Source: Planctomycetota bacterium (GTDB lineage Bacteria > Planctomycetota > Planctomycetia > Pirellulales > UBA1268). Taken from it: a DNA stretch of 64,000 bases. Shown here one piece after another: positions 18,484-27,165 of the stretch; the stretch's first letter is position 1; every line of letters begins with the position of its first letter. A model generated the notes under the pieces. That model saw nothing but the letters and a program-made list of their open reading frames with translations. It was not told the origin of the DNA and did not search any database. A program made the translations under genes and the position numbers. Location of the stretch: the NCBI GenBank assembly GCA_018970785.1, contig JAGWVR010000006.1, positions 1 through 64,000 of the forward strand. The letters run 5' to 3'.

Positions 18484-21147
18484 TCAGCCGCCGTCGCGCT
18501 CCCCGGCTTCCTCCGCGTCGTCGTCCTCCTCGAGGCCCGTGAACACGAACGCCGCGCGGCGCGGCGGCGGCATCGGCGAATCGGCGCCGCGGACGCTCTT
18601 CCACACGATCTCGTTGAGGAGCAGGTCGTCGGCGGCGTCCTCCCGCGAAAAATCCATCGCCAGCGAGGCCTCGGCGCCCCACGCGGAGGCGACGTTGCGC
18701 TCGTCGAGGGGCACGCCCGCCGGCCGGCAGGCGTAGGGGGCGGGGTCAGCCGTCTTCGCGAACGACCGGACCATCGGCAGCGCCGCGGCGTCGAACTGCG
18801 ACATCGGCTCGAGGCCGAGGATCAGCCCGATCGAGCGGAGCATCGAGCTGGTCGAGTAGAGCGTCGAATCGACCGCCCCGCGCCGCGCCCACGGGCTGAT
18901 CATGAAGGCGATCGTGCGGTGGGCGTCGACGTGGTCGGAGCCGTTCTGGGCGTCGTCCTCGACGACGAAGATCGCCGTCGTCGGCCAATAGCGCGACCGG
19001 CTCACCGCCTCGACGATCCGCCCGAAGGCGAGGTCGTTCTCCGCCATGAACGCCGTCGGCGTGAGCTTGCCGGGGCTCGCCCCGCTCGTGTGGTCGTTGG
19101 GGAGGCGGACGATCTGCAGCCGCGGCATCTCCCCGTCGCGCTCGAAGCGCGCCAGTTCGGCGATGAACCGGTCGGCACGCTTGAGATCGGAGTAGTCCTG
19201 GTCGAAGCTGCGGTAGCCCGGGTCGAAGCGCCCCTCGAGCGCCGGCACCTTGGCGGTGCAGGGGGCGTCGGGTGTCGGGCCGTTGGCGACCCATTCACCG
19301 TAGCTGCGGAACGAGACCCCGGCGGCGATCGCCCGGTCCCAGATGTAGCCCCCCGCCGGCCGCGCGGCGGCGAAGTTCCCCTCGCTGGGATAGGGGAACT
19401 TCTTGGCGCGGTTGTGGCCGTAGGAGAGCGGCCAGTTGCGCTCGACGAAATCGGTGGCGTAGGCCCCCATGCTCCATTCGTGGCCGTCGGCGCTGACCTC
19501 GCTCTCGACGTAGAAGTTGTCGAGGAGGACGAACTCCCGGGCCAGGGCGTGGTGGTTTGGGGTGACACGCTCGGGAAACAGGCACAGCGTCGGGTCGCCG
19601 TGCCCCTCGGGCATGTCGCCGAGGACCTGGTCGTAGGTCCGGTTCTCCTTCACCACGTAGATCACGTGGGTGATCGGGCTCTTCCGTCCGGGGGTGAGCG
19701 GGATCGGGTGGCCGTCGAGCTCATCGGCGGTGAACACGTCGTCGGCCGCCGGCGGCCGGCAGGCGAAGGCGCGCTGCGTCCACTCCGCGAGCCGGGCCCG
19801 GCCCGCCTCGTCGTCGGCGGGCAGGTCGATGAACGACACCGTCCCCTCGAACAGCCCGCCGATGTAGTCGGGGGTCGGCGCGTCGCGGTCGTAGCCGGGG
19901 CGCGGGCCGTTGCGGTTGGAGTCGGAGATCACCCCCTTGCCGTTGGCGACCAGCAGCGTGCGGCCGTCGGCGGTGACGCGGACGCAGGTCGGATACCAGC
20001 CGACGGGGATGAACCCCAGGCTCCGCGAGCGCCCCGGTTCGGCGACGTCCCACACCGAGAGGGCGTTGATCGTGGCGTTGGAGACGTAGAGCCGCGCGCC
20101 GTCGGGGGAGAGGGCGAGGGAGTTGGGGGTGTTGCCCGGCGGCGCGTCGGGCGACAGCGTGGCGACGAGCGTCTCGGTGACCGCGAGCGTGTCGGGGTCG
20201 ATCACCGACACGCTGTTGCGGTTGGCGTTGGCGACGAACAGGCGCTCGCCGTCGGGGGTGAGGAGCATCTCGTTGGGGTGCTCCTCGACCTCGACCCGGC
20301 CGACGACGCGCGGCGCGTCGGGTGTGGAGATGTCGAGAACCGCGACGGCGGCCTGGGCCCACAGCGAGACGTAGAGCCGCCGCCGCGCGTTGTCGACGAC
20401 GCAGGTCCAGGGATGGGGGGCGTCGGCGATCACGCGCTCGAGCAGCGCGTCGGCGCGCTTGGTGATCGACGGGTCGTCGGTCGTCGGCCGTGGCACCGGC
20501 GCCGGCGCCGGCGCCACGGCGCCGAGGAGCAGCTCGGGATGGACGACGGCGGCATGGTCGGCCGTGGCCGGCGAGACGACCGAGACGGTGTGGCCCCAGA
20601 CGTTGGCGGCGTAGAGGTGGCCGCCGGGGCCGAGGGCGATCCCGCAGGGGATGCCGCGGACCGTCGGCTCGCGCAGCGCCACCGCTCCGGCCGGCACGAG
20701 CACGCCGGCCTCGAAGCGGAAGGCGAGGATCGTCTCCGCCGACCCTCCCGAGACGTACAGCCGCGCCCCGCCGTCGGTGAACGCCAGCCCCTGGAACGCG
20801 TCGTCGAGCCGCGTCCGTGACAGGATCCGCCGCGTACCGATGTCGAGGACCGCCAGCTCGTGGGGCCCGTAGCCGCAGTGGAGGACGACGGCGTGGCGGC
20901 CGTCGGGGTGGAGGGCGATGTTGACCGGGAAGTCGCCGACCACGGTCTGCCGGCCGACCGGCCGCAGCGACCACTGGTTGGGGAGGACGACCGAGCCGTC
21001 GGGCTGCGGGCCGGGCGTGCGCCGGCCCGGATGGGGGGCGGTTTCGGGAGCGGTGGTGCCGCTGGGCTGCCAGGCGTTGGCCGGGTGCATTGCGGCCAAG
21101 CCGCTGCCGATGATCGCCGCCGCCAGGATCGTGCGCGCGTGGTGCAT
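18484..21147 (-). CDS. YncE-like beta-propeller fused to phosphoesterase (paralogue 1)
   Basis: This is a secreted two-domain protein of about 887 residues. After a signal peptide (residues 1-25) come seven-bladed-type propeller repeats (ALHPDGRHAVVLHCG, VVDNARRRLYVSLWA, LLTPDGERLFVANANRNSV, ALSPDGARLYVSNATINAL). From about residue 520 there is an alkaline-phosphatase/phospholipase-C-like phosphoesterase domain (VIYVVKENRTYDQVLGDMPEGHG, DNFYVESEVSADGHEWSM, IVRLPNDHTSG, IFVVEDDAQNGSDHVDAHR) with its metal ligands. It ends in an acidic tail (EEDDDAEEAGERDGG). ATG 21145-21147 follows GAGGAGGTT. A paralogue lies at 44247. Substrate unknown; presumably hydrolyses extracellular phosphoesters. Confidence 0.92.
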   Translation of the reverse strand: MHHARTILAAAIIGSGLAAMHPANAWQPSGTTAPETAPHPGRRTPGPQPDGSVVLPNQWSLRPVGRQTVVGDFPVNIALHPDGRHAVVLHCGYGPHELAVLDIGTRRILSRTRLDDAFQGLAFTDGGARLYVSGGSAETILAFRFEAGVLVPAGAVALREPTVRGIPCGIALGPGGHLYAANVWGHTVSVVSPATADHAAVVHPELLLGAVAPAPAPVPRPTTDDPSITKRADALLERVIADAPHPWTCVVDNARRRLYVSLWAQAAVAVLDISTPDAPRVVGRVEVEEHPNEMLLTPDGERLFVANANRNSVSVIDPDTLAVTETLVATLSPDAPPGNTPNSLALSPDGARLYVSNATINALSVWDVAEPGRSRSLGFIPVGWYPTCVRVTADGRTLLVANGKGVISDSNRNGPRPGYDRDAPTPDYIGGLFEGTVSFIDLPADDEAGRARLAEWTQRAFACRPPAADDVFTADELDGHPIPLTPGRKSPITHVIYVVKENRTYDQVLGDMPEGHGDPTLCLFPERVTPNHHALAREFVLLDNFYVESEVSADGHEWSMGAYATDFVERNWPLSYGHNRAKKFPYPSEGNFAAARPAGGYIWDRAIAAGVSFRSYGEWVANGPTPDAPCTAKVPALEGRFDPGYRSFDQDYSDLKRADRFIAELARFERDGEMPRLQIVRLPNDHTSGASPGKLTPTAFMAENDLAFGRIVEAVSRSRYWPTTAIFVVEDDAQNGSDHVDAHRTIAFMISPWARRGAVDSTLYSTSSMLRSIGLILGLEPMSQFDAAALPMVRSFAKTADPAPYACRPAGVPLDERNVASAWGAEASLAMDFSREDAADDLLLNEIVWKSVRGADSPMPPPRRAAFVFTGLEEDDDAEEAGERDGG

Positions 21148-21239
21148 GCCGGGAACCTCCTCGGGGAGCACCGTTGTACTGCGGAGCCGGCGCCCGATCA
21201 GCCCGGCAGCGAAAAACTCGCTGCGGCCTCATCGGCCCT

Positions 21240-22763
21240 TCAGCGGCCCGCCGTGCGGAGTCCGGCCGGCACCAGCCAGCGCTCGAGCCGGTCGAAGCCG
21301 CGCTCGAGGCCGATTGCCAGCAGCGCCGCCGGGATCGCCCCCTCCATCAGCCGGGCGGCGTCGGCGAGCCGGATCCCCGAGAGGATCGCCTCGCCGTAGC
21401 CGCCGGCGCCGATCAGGCCGCCGATCGTGGCGGTGCCGACGTTGATCACCGCGGCGGTCTTGATGCCGGCGAGGATCGAGCGCGACGCCATCGGCAATTC
21501 CACCAAGCGGAGCCGCTCCCACGGCGTCAGCCCCAGCGCCAGCGCCGCCTCGCGGAGATGGCCGGGGATCGACGCCAGGCCGGTCGCCGTCCCGCGGACG
21601 ATCGGCAGGAGGCTGTAGAGGAACAGCGCCAGCGCCGCCGGCCGCCAGCCGAGGCCGAGCAACGGCACCATGAACACCAGCACCGCCATCGAGGGGATCG
21701 TCTGGATGATCCCCGCCGCGCCGAGGATCCAGCGCCCCGCGGCAGGATGCCGCTCGGCGAGGATTCCCGCCGGCACGCCGACGACGACCGCCGCCGCCAG
21801 CGACACGAGGACCAGGAGGAGGTGCTGGCCGGTGGCGCGGAGGATGTCGTGGACGAGCCGGCGGAAGCCGTCGGCGGCGACCGGCGCGACGTCCCAGCCG
21901 ACGCGCTCGCGGAGGAACGCCGTCGCCACCTCCGCCTCCCCCTGCTTGTCGACGCGCACGGCGGCGTTCATCCCCGCCATCGTCGGACCGTCGATCGTCC
22001 CGGCCAGCTCGGCCAGCGCCGCGGCCACGGCCGGCGCCCGCTCGTGCAGGTCGGCCCGGGTGAGGATCAGCGCCCGGTACTCACGGAAGGCGCGGCGGTC
22101 GTCCTCGAGCAGCACCAGGTCGTGGAGGCGCGGTTCGGGATCGGTGGCGTAGAGGTCGGTGACCTGGATCGATCCGGCGTCGATGCCTTTGTAGGCCAGG
22201 GCATGGTCGACGACGCGCGGCGTCTGCCGCAGGCCGTAGGCGGCGCGGACGGCGGGCCAGCCGTCGGCGCGGCGGACGAACTCGTCGCTGAAGGCGAACT
22301 CGAGCGCCGCGATCGCCGGCTCGTCGGCGCGGGCGACGAGGTCGCCGATCGTGCGGATCCCGAGCCGCTCCGCCAGCGCGCGCTTCATCGCCAGGCCGTA
22401 GGTGTTGTCGAAGCCCAGCTCCGCACCGGCGGCGATCCCGCGCGCCGCCAGCGCCGCGCCGAGCTGCTCGGGCGCGGCGGCCGCGTCGTCGCGGAGGATC
22501 TCGGCGGCCAGCGTCCCGGTGTATTCGACGTAGCAGTCGATCTCGCCGCGTTCGAGCGCCTGGAAGACGATCTGCGTTCCCCCCAGCGCCTTGCGGTGAA
22601 CCGGCTCGCCGCCGGCGTGGCGCACGGTGGCAGCGAGGATCTCCCCGAGGATGATCCCCTCGGTGAACCCCTTCGAGCCGATCACGACGCGCTCCGCCGC
22701 GCCCGCCGGACCGGCCAGGCAGGCCGCGGCCACCAGCCCCCAGATCGTCGCCCGGCGCGTCAT
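21240..22763 (-). CDS. Osmoprotectant-type ABC transporter, fused binding protein and permease
   Basis: This 507-residue protein joins two transporter subunits. Residues 1-22 are a signal, and 23-290 form an OpuBC/ProX-like binding domain (VVIGSKGFTEGIILGEIL, DCYVEYTGTLAAE, FDNTYGLAMKRALAERLG). Residues 300-500 are a permease domain with several membrane helices, an EAA-type loop (LREAALALGLTPWERLRLVE) and INVGTATIGGLIGAGGYGEAI. Members of this QAT family import glycine betaine, choline or related quaternary amines (one subgroup takes ergothioneine, a sulfur betaine). The ATPase gene precedes it and overlaps by 4 nt. Ligand not assignable. Confidence 0.92.
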   Translation of the reverse strand: MTRRATIWGLVAAACLAGPAGAAERVVIGSKGFTEGIILGEILAATVRHAGGEPVHRKALGGTQIVFQALERGEIDCYVEYTGTLAAEILRDDAAAAPEQLGAALAARGIAAGAELGFDNTYGLAMKRALAERLGIRTIGDLVARADEPAIAALEFAFSDEFVRRADGWPAVRAAYGLRQTPRVVDHALAYKGIDAGSIQVTDLYATDPEPRLHDLVLLEDDRRAFREYRALILTRADLHERAPAVAAALAELAGTIDGPTMAGMNAAVRVDKQGEAEVATAFLRERVGWDVAPVAADGFRRLVHDILRATGQHLLLVLVSLAAAVVVGVPAGILAERHPAAGRWILGAAGIIQTIPSMAVLVFMVPLLGLGWRPAALALFLYSLLPIVRGTATGLASIPGHLREAALALGLTPWERLRLVELPMASRSILAGIKTAAVINVGTATIGGLIGAGGYGEAILSGIRLADAARLMEGAIPAALLAIGLERGFDRLERWLVPAGLRTAGR

Positions 22764-23509
22764 CGGTGATCTCCTGCGGTCATGCCCGGGAGCCGGTGGG
22801 CGAGGATGAAGCGGCGCACCGAATCGTCGGCGGGGGAGTGGATCAGGGCGTCGAGCGTGCCGCGCTGGACGATCGTGCCGCCGCCGAGGAGGACGATCTC
22901 GTCGCCGAAGAAGCCGGCCTCGCCCATGTCGTGGGTGACGAGGACGACCGTCTTGGCGAGCTCGCGGAAGATCCGCCGGAGGTCCTCCTGGAGGTCGTAA
23001 CGGACCAGCGGGTCGAGGGCCCCGAGTGGCTCGTCGAGGAGCACCACCGGCGGGTCGAGCGCCAAGGCGCGCATGATGCCGAGGCGCTGCCGCTGGCCTC
23101 CCGAGAGGGCGGCGGGGGGGCGGTCGAGGGCCGCCTGGGGGAGCCGGACGAGATCGGCCAGCTCCTCGACGCGGCGCCGGATCCAGTCGGGGTCGCGCCC
23201 CAGGCGCCGCGCCAGCAGCGTGACGTTGTCACGGCCGCTGAGGTGGGGAAACAGGCCGCCGTCCTGGATCACGTAGCCGATCCGGCGCCGCAGCTCGAGG
23301 GCGGTGGCCGCGGTCATCGGCGCGCCGTCGATCGTGACGCCGCCGCTGTCGGGGGTGATCAGGCCGACGATGATCCGCAGCAGGGTGCTCTTGCCGCAGC
23401 CGCTCGGGCCGATCAGCACGGTCGTCCGCCCGCGCGGCACCTCCAGATTCGTCGGCGCGAGGACGCGCTGCCCGGCGAAGCTCTTCGAAACGTCGCTGAC
23501 GACGATCAT
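22760..23509 (-). CDS. ABC transporter ATPase for the quaternary-amine importer
   Basis: This 249-residue ATPase has Walker A (GPSGCGKSTLLR), Q-loop (YVIQDGGLFPHLSG), signature ([15 protein letters not shown]), Walker B (VVLLDEPLGALD) and H-loop (VLVTHDMGEAGFF). It resembles OpuBA/OpuCA-like ATPases but lacks the C-terminal CBS domains that many carry for osmotic gating. The ATG at 23507-23509 follows GGAGAG, and the stop overlaps the downstream fused permease by 4 nt (ATGA), so the two form a translationally coupled transport unit. The track ORF upstream extension lies in the metalloprotease gene frame space and is not real. Confidence 0.93.
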   Translation of the reverse strand: MIVVSDVSKSFAGQRVLAPTNLEVPRGRTTVLIGPSGCGKSTLLRIIVGLITPDSGGVTIDGAPMTAATALELRRRIGYVIQDGGLFPHLSGRDNVTLLARRLGRDPDWIRRRVEELADLVRLPQAALDRPPAALSGGQRQRLGIMRALALDPPVVLLDEPLGALDPLVRYDLQEDLRRIFRELAKTVVLVTHDMGEAGFFGDEIVLLGGGTIVQRGTLDALIHSPADDSVRRFILAHRLPGMTAGDHR

Positions 23510-23586
23510 CCGGCGCTCTCCGATGGCGGGGGAACTGCCTTCCCGGGGACAGGGCGGTGCGGCCGCGACAATGTCACGCTGCGGGG

Positions 23587-25368
23587 TTACCGTGCCGGCA
23601 GGCCCGCCGGGAGCGGCTCGAGCGACACCCGGTGGAACCGCCAGCGGCAGTCGTAGGCGCCGAGAAACAGCCGGTCGGCGTGCGGCGTCGACCAGTACTC
23701 CGACAGCGACAGGCTGCCGGGGTCGCCGTGCCAGTCGATCCTCGTCCGGCCGTCGACGTCGACCCGCACCCCGCCGGCGGTGACGCTCACCACCACCGTC
23801 GCCGGCCGGCCGCGGGCGAAGAGCTCGGCGGCGAAGCGCGTCGGGTTGTCGGGCGCGGCGACATTGCCGCCGGCGACGTTCTCCAGCGCCCCCAGCTGCG
23901 CCCCATCCGGCGTGAACCCGAGCAGGACGACGAACCGGGCGTCGCCGGCCCGCTGCCCGAGGATCAGGCCGTCGGGGTCGTCGAGCGGTTCGGCGATCAC
24001 CGTCAGCCGATAGGCGGCCGGCGGCACGGTCGGCAACTCGACCCGGGCGCCGAACTGCCGCGGCGCGGTGAGCCGCGCGCCCCCGTCGTCGCCGGCGGGC
24101 TCGAGCGACCAGGTGCCACTGACGGCGTCGCGGGGGGGATCGACCGCGGCGAGGAGGTCGACCGGAGGGGTGTCGGCGGCGCCGGCCGGCACGGCGTGCT
24201 CGAGCGGATCGACGCCGGTCGGGAGGGGAGGGGTGCCCGGTTCGCTCCGGACCTGGAAATACCCCCACAGTTCGGCGGCGTCGTCTGCCGTGCCTTGCGG
24301 CTGCGCCCGGCGCACGCGCGCCCGCCAGGCGACGGGGCAGGGGCGGTCGAAGCGCCCCAGGGGCACCACGCCGTCGGCGAGCGCCGTGGCCGGAACCGCG
24401 ACGGTCGTCCACGGGCCGCGGAGCGCCGTCTGGATCTCGACCACCGGCGCGGTGACCGCGAGGCCCTCGGGGAGTCCGAGGCGCAGCGTGACCGGCTGGC
24501 CCGGCCGGGGCACCGCCGGCTCGGGAGCCGCCGTGAACGAGGAGAACAGCGCGTGGGCGGCGGCGTCGAATCGCGCGACCGGCTGCCAGCCGAGCCGGCG
24601 TTTCTGGGCAGCGTCGACCCATGACTGGCCGAGCGTGACGCGGTACTGCCCCAGGCTCATCACGTCGGCGGCGGCGCCGTCGGGATGGGGCAGGCCGATC
24701 GCGTGGCCCACCCCCTCGTGGTAGACGACGCAGTCACTCCCGCGGTAGGGCACGCGCCAGCCGTCGGCACTCACCAGCCCCCAGCCCTTGCCGGCCTCGG
24801 CGAGGTAGGTGGCTCGGGCTCCCCCCGACGCCGCACCGGGAACGTGGATCCCCTCGGGGGACAGGGCCCCCTCGAACTCCCACCCCGCGCCGCGCGGGGC
24901 GAGGCGGTGGAAATCGTCGAGCGGCCGCCAGTTGATGTCGCTGAGGACGACGAGGACGGGAAACGCCGCCCCCGTCTCGCGCGCGAACGAAAGCCGCTCG
25001 TCGGCCTCGCGGAGGGTCCGGAAGAAGATCGCGTCGGCATCCCCTTCCCGCAGGGCCGCCGTCGGGAGCCGCGACACCAGCGCCGCCTCCTCGACACGGG
25101 CCACCAGTTCCGAGCGCCCCTGGAACTCGCGCGCGTGGAACGCCTCGATCCGCCGCGCGAACCACTCGGCGCGCTCCCGCCAGTCGGGGAGCACCTCTCG
25201 GTCGGCGGGCACGAAATGGACGACCGTCGCCTCGATCCGCGCGATCGGGTGGCGGCCGTCCCACGTCGTCAGCGACGGCGCGGGTTCGGCGGCGACCAGC
25301 GCCAGGCTGCACAGCACGGCGCCGGCGAACGCCGCGCCCCGAAGCGATCGTGCGGCCGGTCGGTTCAT
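23587..25368 (-). CDS. Secreted metzincin-like metalloprotease with C-terminal domain
   Basis: This exported protein of about 593 residues carries HEGVGHAIGLPH (His217, Glu218, His222, His228), an exact HExxHxxGxxH zinc site, followed about ten residues later by DVMSLGQY, a plausible Met-turn. The N-terminus is a signal peptide (GAAFAGAVLCSLALVAAE). The C-terminal 150 residues (GTWSLEPAGDDGGARL ... DWHGDPGSLSLSEYW ... WRFHRVSLEPL) look like a concanavalin/DUF1080-type beta-sandwich common in planctomycete secreted proteins. The ATG overlaps the stop of the upstream sulfatase by one base (TGATG), so synthesis is coupled. Substrate unknown, perhaps sulfated glycoproteins. Confidence 0.85.
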   Translation of the reverse strand: MNRPAARSLRGAAFAGAVLCSLALVAAEPAPSLTTWDGRHPIARIEATVVHFVPADREVLPDWRERAEWFARRIEAFHAREFQGRSELVARVEEAALVSRLPTAALREGDADAIFFRTLREADERLSFARETGAAFPVLVVLSDINWRPLDDFHRLAPRGAGWEFEGALSPEGIHVPGAASGGARATYLAEAGKGWGLVSADGWRVPYRGSDCVVYHEGVGHAIGLPHPDGAAADVMSLGQYRVTLGQSWVDAAQKRRLGWQPVARFDAAAHALFSSFTAAPEPAVPRPGQPVTLRLGLPEGLAVTAPVVEIQTALRGPWTTVAVPATALADGVVPLGRFDRPCPVAWRARVRRAQPQGTADDAAELWGYFQVRSEPGTPPLPTGVDPLEHAVPAGAADTPPVDLLAAVDPPRDAVSGTWSLEPAGDDGGARLTAPRQFGARVELPTVPPAAYRLTVIAEPLDDPDGLILGQRAGDARFVVLLGFTPDGAQLGALENVAGGNVAAPDNPTRFAAELFARGRPATVVVSVTAGGVRVDVDGRTRIDWHGDPGSLSLSEYWSTPHADRLFLGAYDCRWRFHRVSLEPLPAGLPAR

Positions 25369-26759
25369 CACTCGTCGGCCGCTGCGGGGGGCACCGGCTG
25401 ACGGCGTCGTGGCTGCTGCCGCTGCCGGGCGGGATTGCCGCGGCCCCAGCGCGGCTCTTCGAGGGTGGCATTCCATGCCTTCCACGCCTCCTCGAGGCGC
25501 TGCCGCGTCTGCGGTTCGGCGGTGCTTCTGTCGATCTGTTCGGCGCGGTCGGCGGCGAGGTCGACGAGCAGCGGCGCCGGAGCTCCGGTCGCCTCGACCA
25601 GCTTCCAATTCCCCATCCGGATCGCGCGCTGCTGGCCGAAGCGCCAGTACAGCGCCTCGTGCGGCGCGCCGGTTCGGTCGCCGGTGAGGAACGGGCGGAG
25701 GTCAACGCCGTCGAGCCCGTCGGGGATCGCGACACCGGCGGCGGCCAGCGCCGTCGGGGTGACGTCGAGCTGGATCACCGGTTGGTCATACGCCTTCCCG
25801 GCCGGGAGCGTGCCGGGCCAAGAGACGACAAACGGCACGCGCACGCCCCCTTCCCAGGTCGTCGCCTTGTGGCCGCGCAAGGTCCCGTTGCTCGAGGCGT
25901 TGACCGGCGGGCCGCCGTTGTCGCTGATGAAGAACACGATCGTGTCGTCGGTCAGCTTCCGCTCGGCCAGAGCCGTGGTCACCTTCCCGACGGCGTCGTC
26001 CATCGCCGCGAGCATCGCCGCGTAGGTCCGCCGGCGCGGCGGCGTGATGCCGGCGAAGCGTTCCTCGGCGCCGGCGCGGCCTTCCATCGGCGTGTGGACG
26101 GCGTTGAACGTGAGCAGCAGCAAGAACGGCGCGGCGGCGTGGCGGTCGATGAACGCCACCGCCTCGCGTGCGAAGGCGTCGGTGAGGTACTCCTTCTCCG
26201 CCACCGGCTCACGGCCGCGGCGGATCGCGTTGGGGCCCGTGTCGCCGTCGGGAAACGGCCCGTAGCCGTGGGCGCCGCCGAGGAATCCGAAAAATTCGGC
26301 GAACCCCCGCGACTGCGGGTGGAATTCCGGCCCGTTGCCAAGGTGCCACTTGCCGACCAGGCCGGTCGCGTAGCCCGCCTTGGCGAGCCGGTCGGCGAGC
26401 GTGGTCTCGGTGAGCGGCAGGCCGATGGCGGTGGTCTCGGGGCCGGGGGGGCCGGGGTTGAACTCGTGGCCGAAGCGCTGCTGGTAGCGGCCGGTGAGCA
26501 GCCCGGCGCGCGTCGGGCTGCAGTAGGGGCCCGAGACGTAGCCCGACGTGCAGCGCACGCCCGAGGCGGCCAGCGCGTCGAGATGCGGCGTGGGGACGTC
26601 CCGCCCCCCCTGGAAACCGAGGTCGGCGTAGCCGAGGTCGTCGGCGACGATGACGACGATGTTGGGGCGGCGCGGCGCGTCGGCGGCCCGCGCGGGGCCG
26701 GGGACCCCGGCGAGACCGAGGCACAGGCCGCCGAACAAGACCTGGAGCGAGCGGTGCAT
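25368..26759 (-). CDS. Secreted arylsulfatase-type sulfatase 2
   Basis: This type I sulfatase of about 463 residues has a signal peptide ending AARA, metal site VIVADDLGYADLGF, the formylglycine motif CSPTRAGLLTGR (Cys80), LVGKWHLGN and SDNGGPPVNASSNGTLRGH. The tail is Gln/Arg-rich (RQRQQPRRRQPV). ATG 26757-26759 follows GGGGGA. It differs from sulfatase 1 but keeps the same order of active-site blocks. The stop overlaps the metalloprotease start (TGATG), pointing to joint secretion of a sulfatase and a protease. Confidence 0.93.
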   Translation of the reverse strand: MHRSLQVLFGGLCLGLAGVPGPARAADAPRRPNIVVIVADDLGYADLGFQGGRDVPTPHLDALAASGVRCTSGYVSGPYCSPTRAGLLTGRYQQRFGHEFNPGPPGPETTAIGLPLTETTLADRLAKAGYATGLVGKWHLGNGPEFHPQSRGFAEFFGFLGGAHGYGPFPDGDTGPNAIRRGREPVAEKEYLTDAFAREAVAFIDRHAAAPFLLLLTFNAVHTPMEGRAGAEERFAGITPPRRRTYAAMLAAMDDAVGKVTTALAERKLTDDTIVFFISDNGGPPVNASSNGTLRGHKATTWEGGVRVPFVVSWPGTLPAGKAYDQPVIQLDVTPTALAAAGVAIPDGLDGVDLRPFLTGDRTGAPHEALYWRFGQQRAIRMGNWKLVEATGAPAPLLVDLAADRAEQIDRSTAEPQTRQRLEEAWKAWNATLEEPRWGRGNPARQRQQPRRRQPVPPAAADE

Positions 26760-27165
26760 CGAATTCCCCCGTGAGTGGACAGCGCCGCCAGAACCCCCGG
26801 GCGCACGGACAGGGATTGTCGGCGGCACCGCGAAGGCCGGTCAATCGGGGCTGGCCCGGTCGGGTGGTTCGCCGGCGCCGCGCCCACCCGGGCCCCTTCT
26901 CTCCCCGTCACGGGACCCGCGAAGCCCCTCCGCCGTCGCCCTTGCATCGGCCCGTCGCAACTTCGTGCGGGTCGATGCGAGGGCAAAGGCGCGGGGGGCG
27001 TCCCCTCTGCAGAGCCCGAGCAGAGGCTGGGGCGCGCTCGCCCCAGCCTCATTCCCGCAATCCCTTCCTCCGTTCGGCCCGGAATCCCGAGCCGATCAAT
27101 CGGCGCGATCGAGCCGTATACTCGTCCACAGCAAGGTCTATTTGCTTCGCACGGAGACGGCATCG
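26760..27165. other. 406-bp divergent intergenic region
   Basis: This spacer separates sulfatase 2 (leftward) from the cyclophilin-repeat gene (rightward). I see no convincing gene in it. It holds a perfect 12-bp inverted repeat (listed separately), a second shorter repeat CCTCTGC/GCAGAGG (about 27005-27026) that shares bases with the first so the two cannot pair at once, and a TATACT -10-like hexamer at 27117-27122, 44 bp before the cyclophilin start, which may serve that gene. No good -35 is visible. The left part (26790-26900) is proline/arginine-coding-like in shadow frames only. Confidence 0.6.
27023..27050. repeat. Perfect 12-bp inverted repeat (hairpin)
   Basis: GAGGCTGGGGCG is followed by a 4-base loop (CGCT) and its exact reverse complement CGCCCCAGCCTC. 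It is the strongest small palindrome I noticed in the window. It lies upstream of the putative -10 of the cyclophilin gene and has no T-tract on either side, so it does not look like a standard intrinsic terminator. An operator, a structured RNA element or a REP-like palindrome are possible. Confidence 0.7.
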
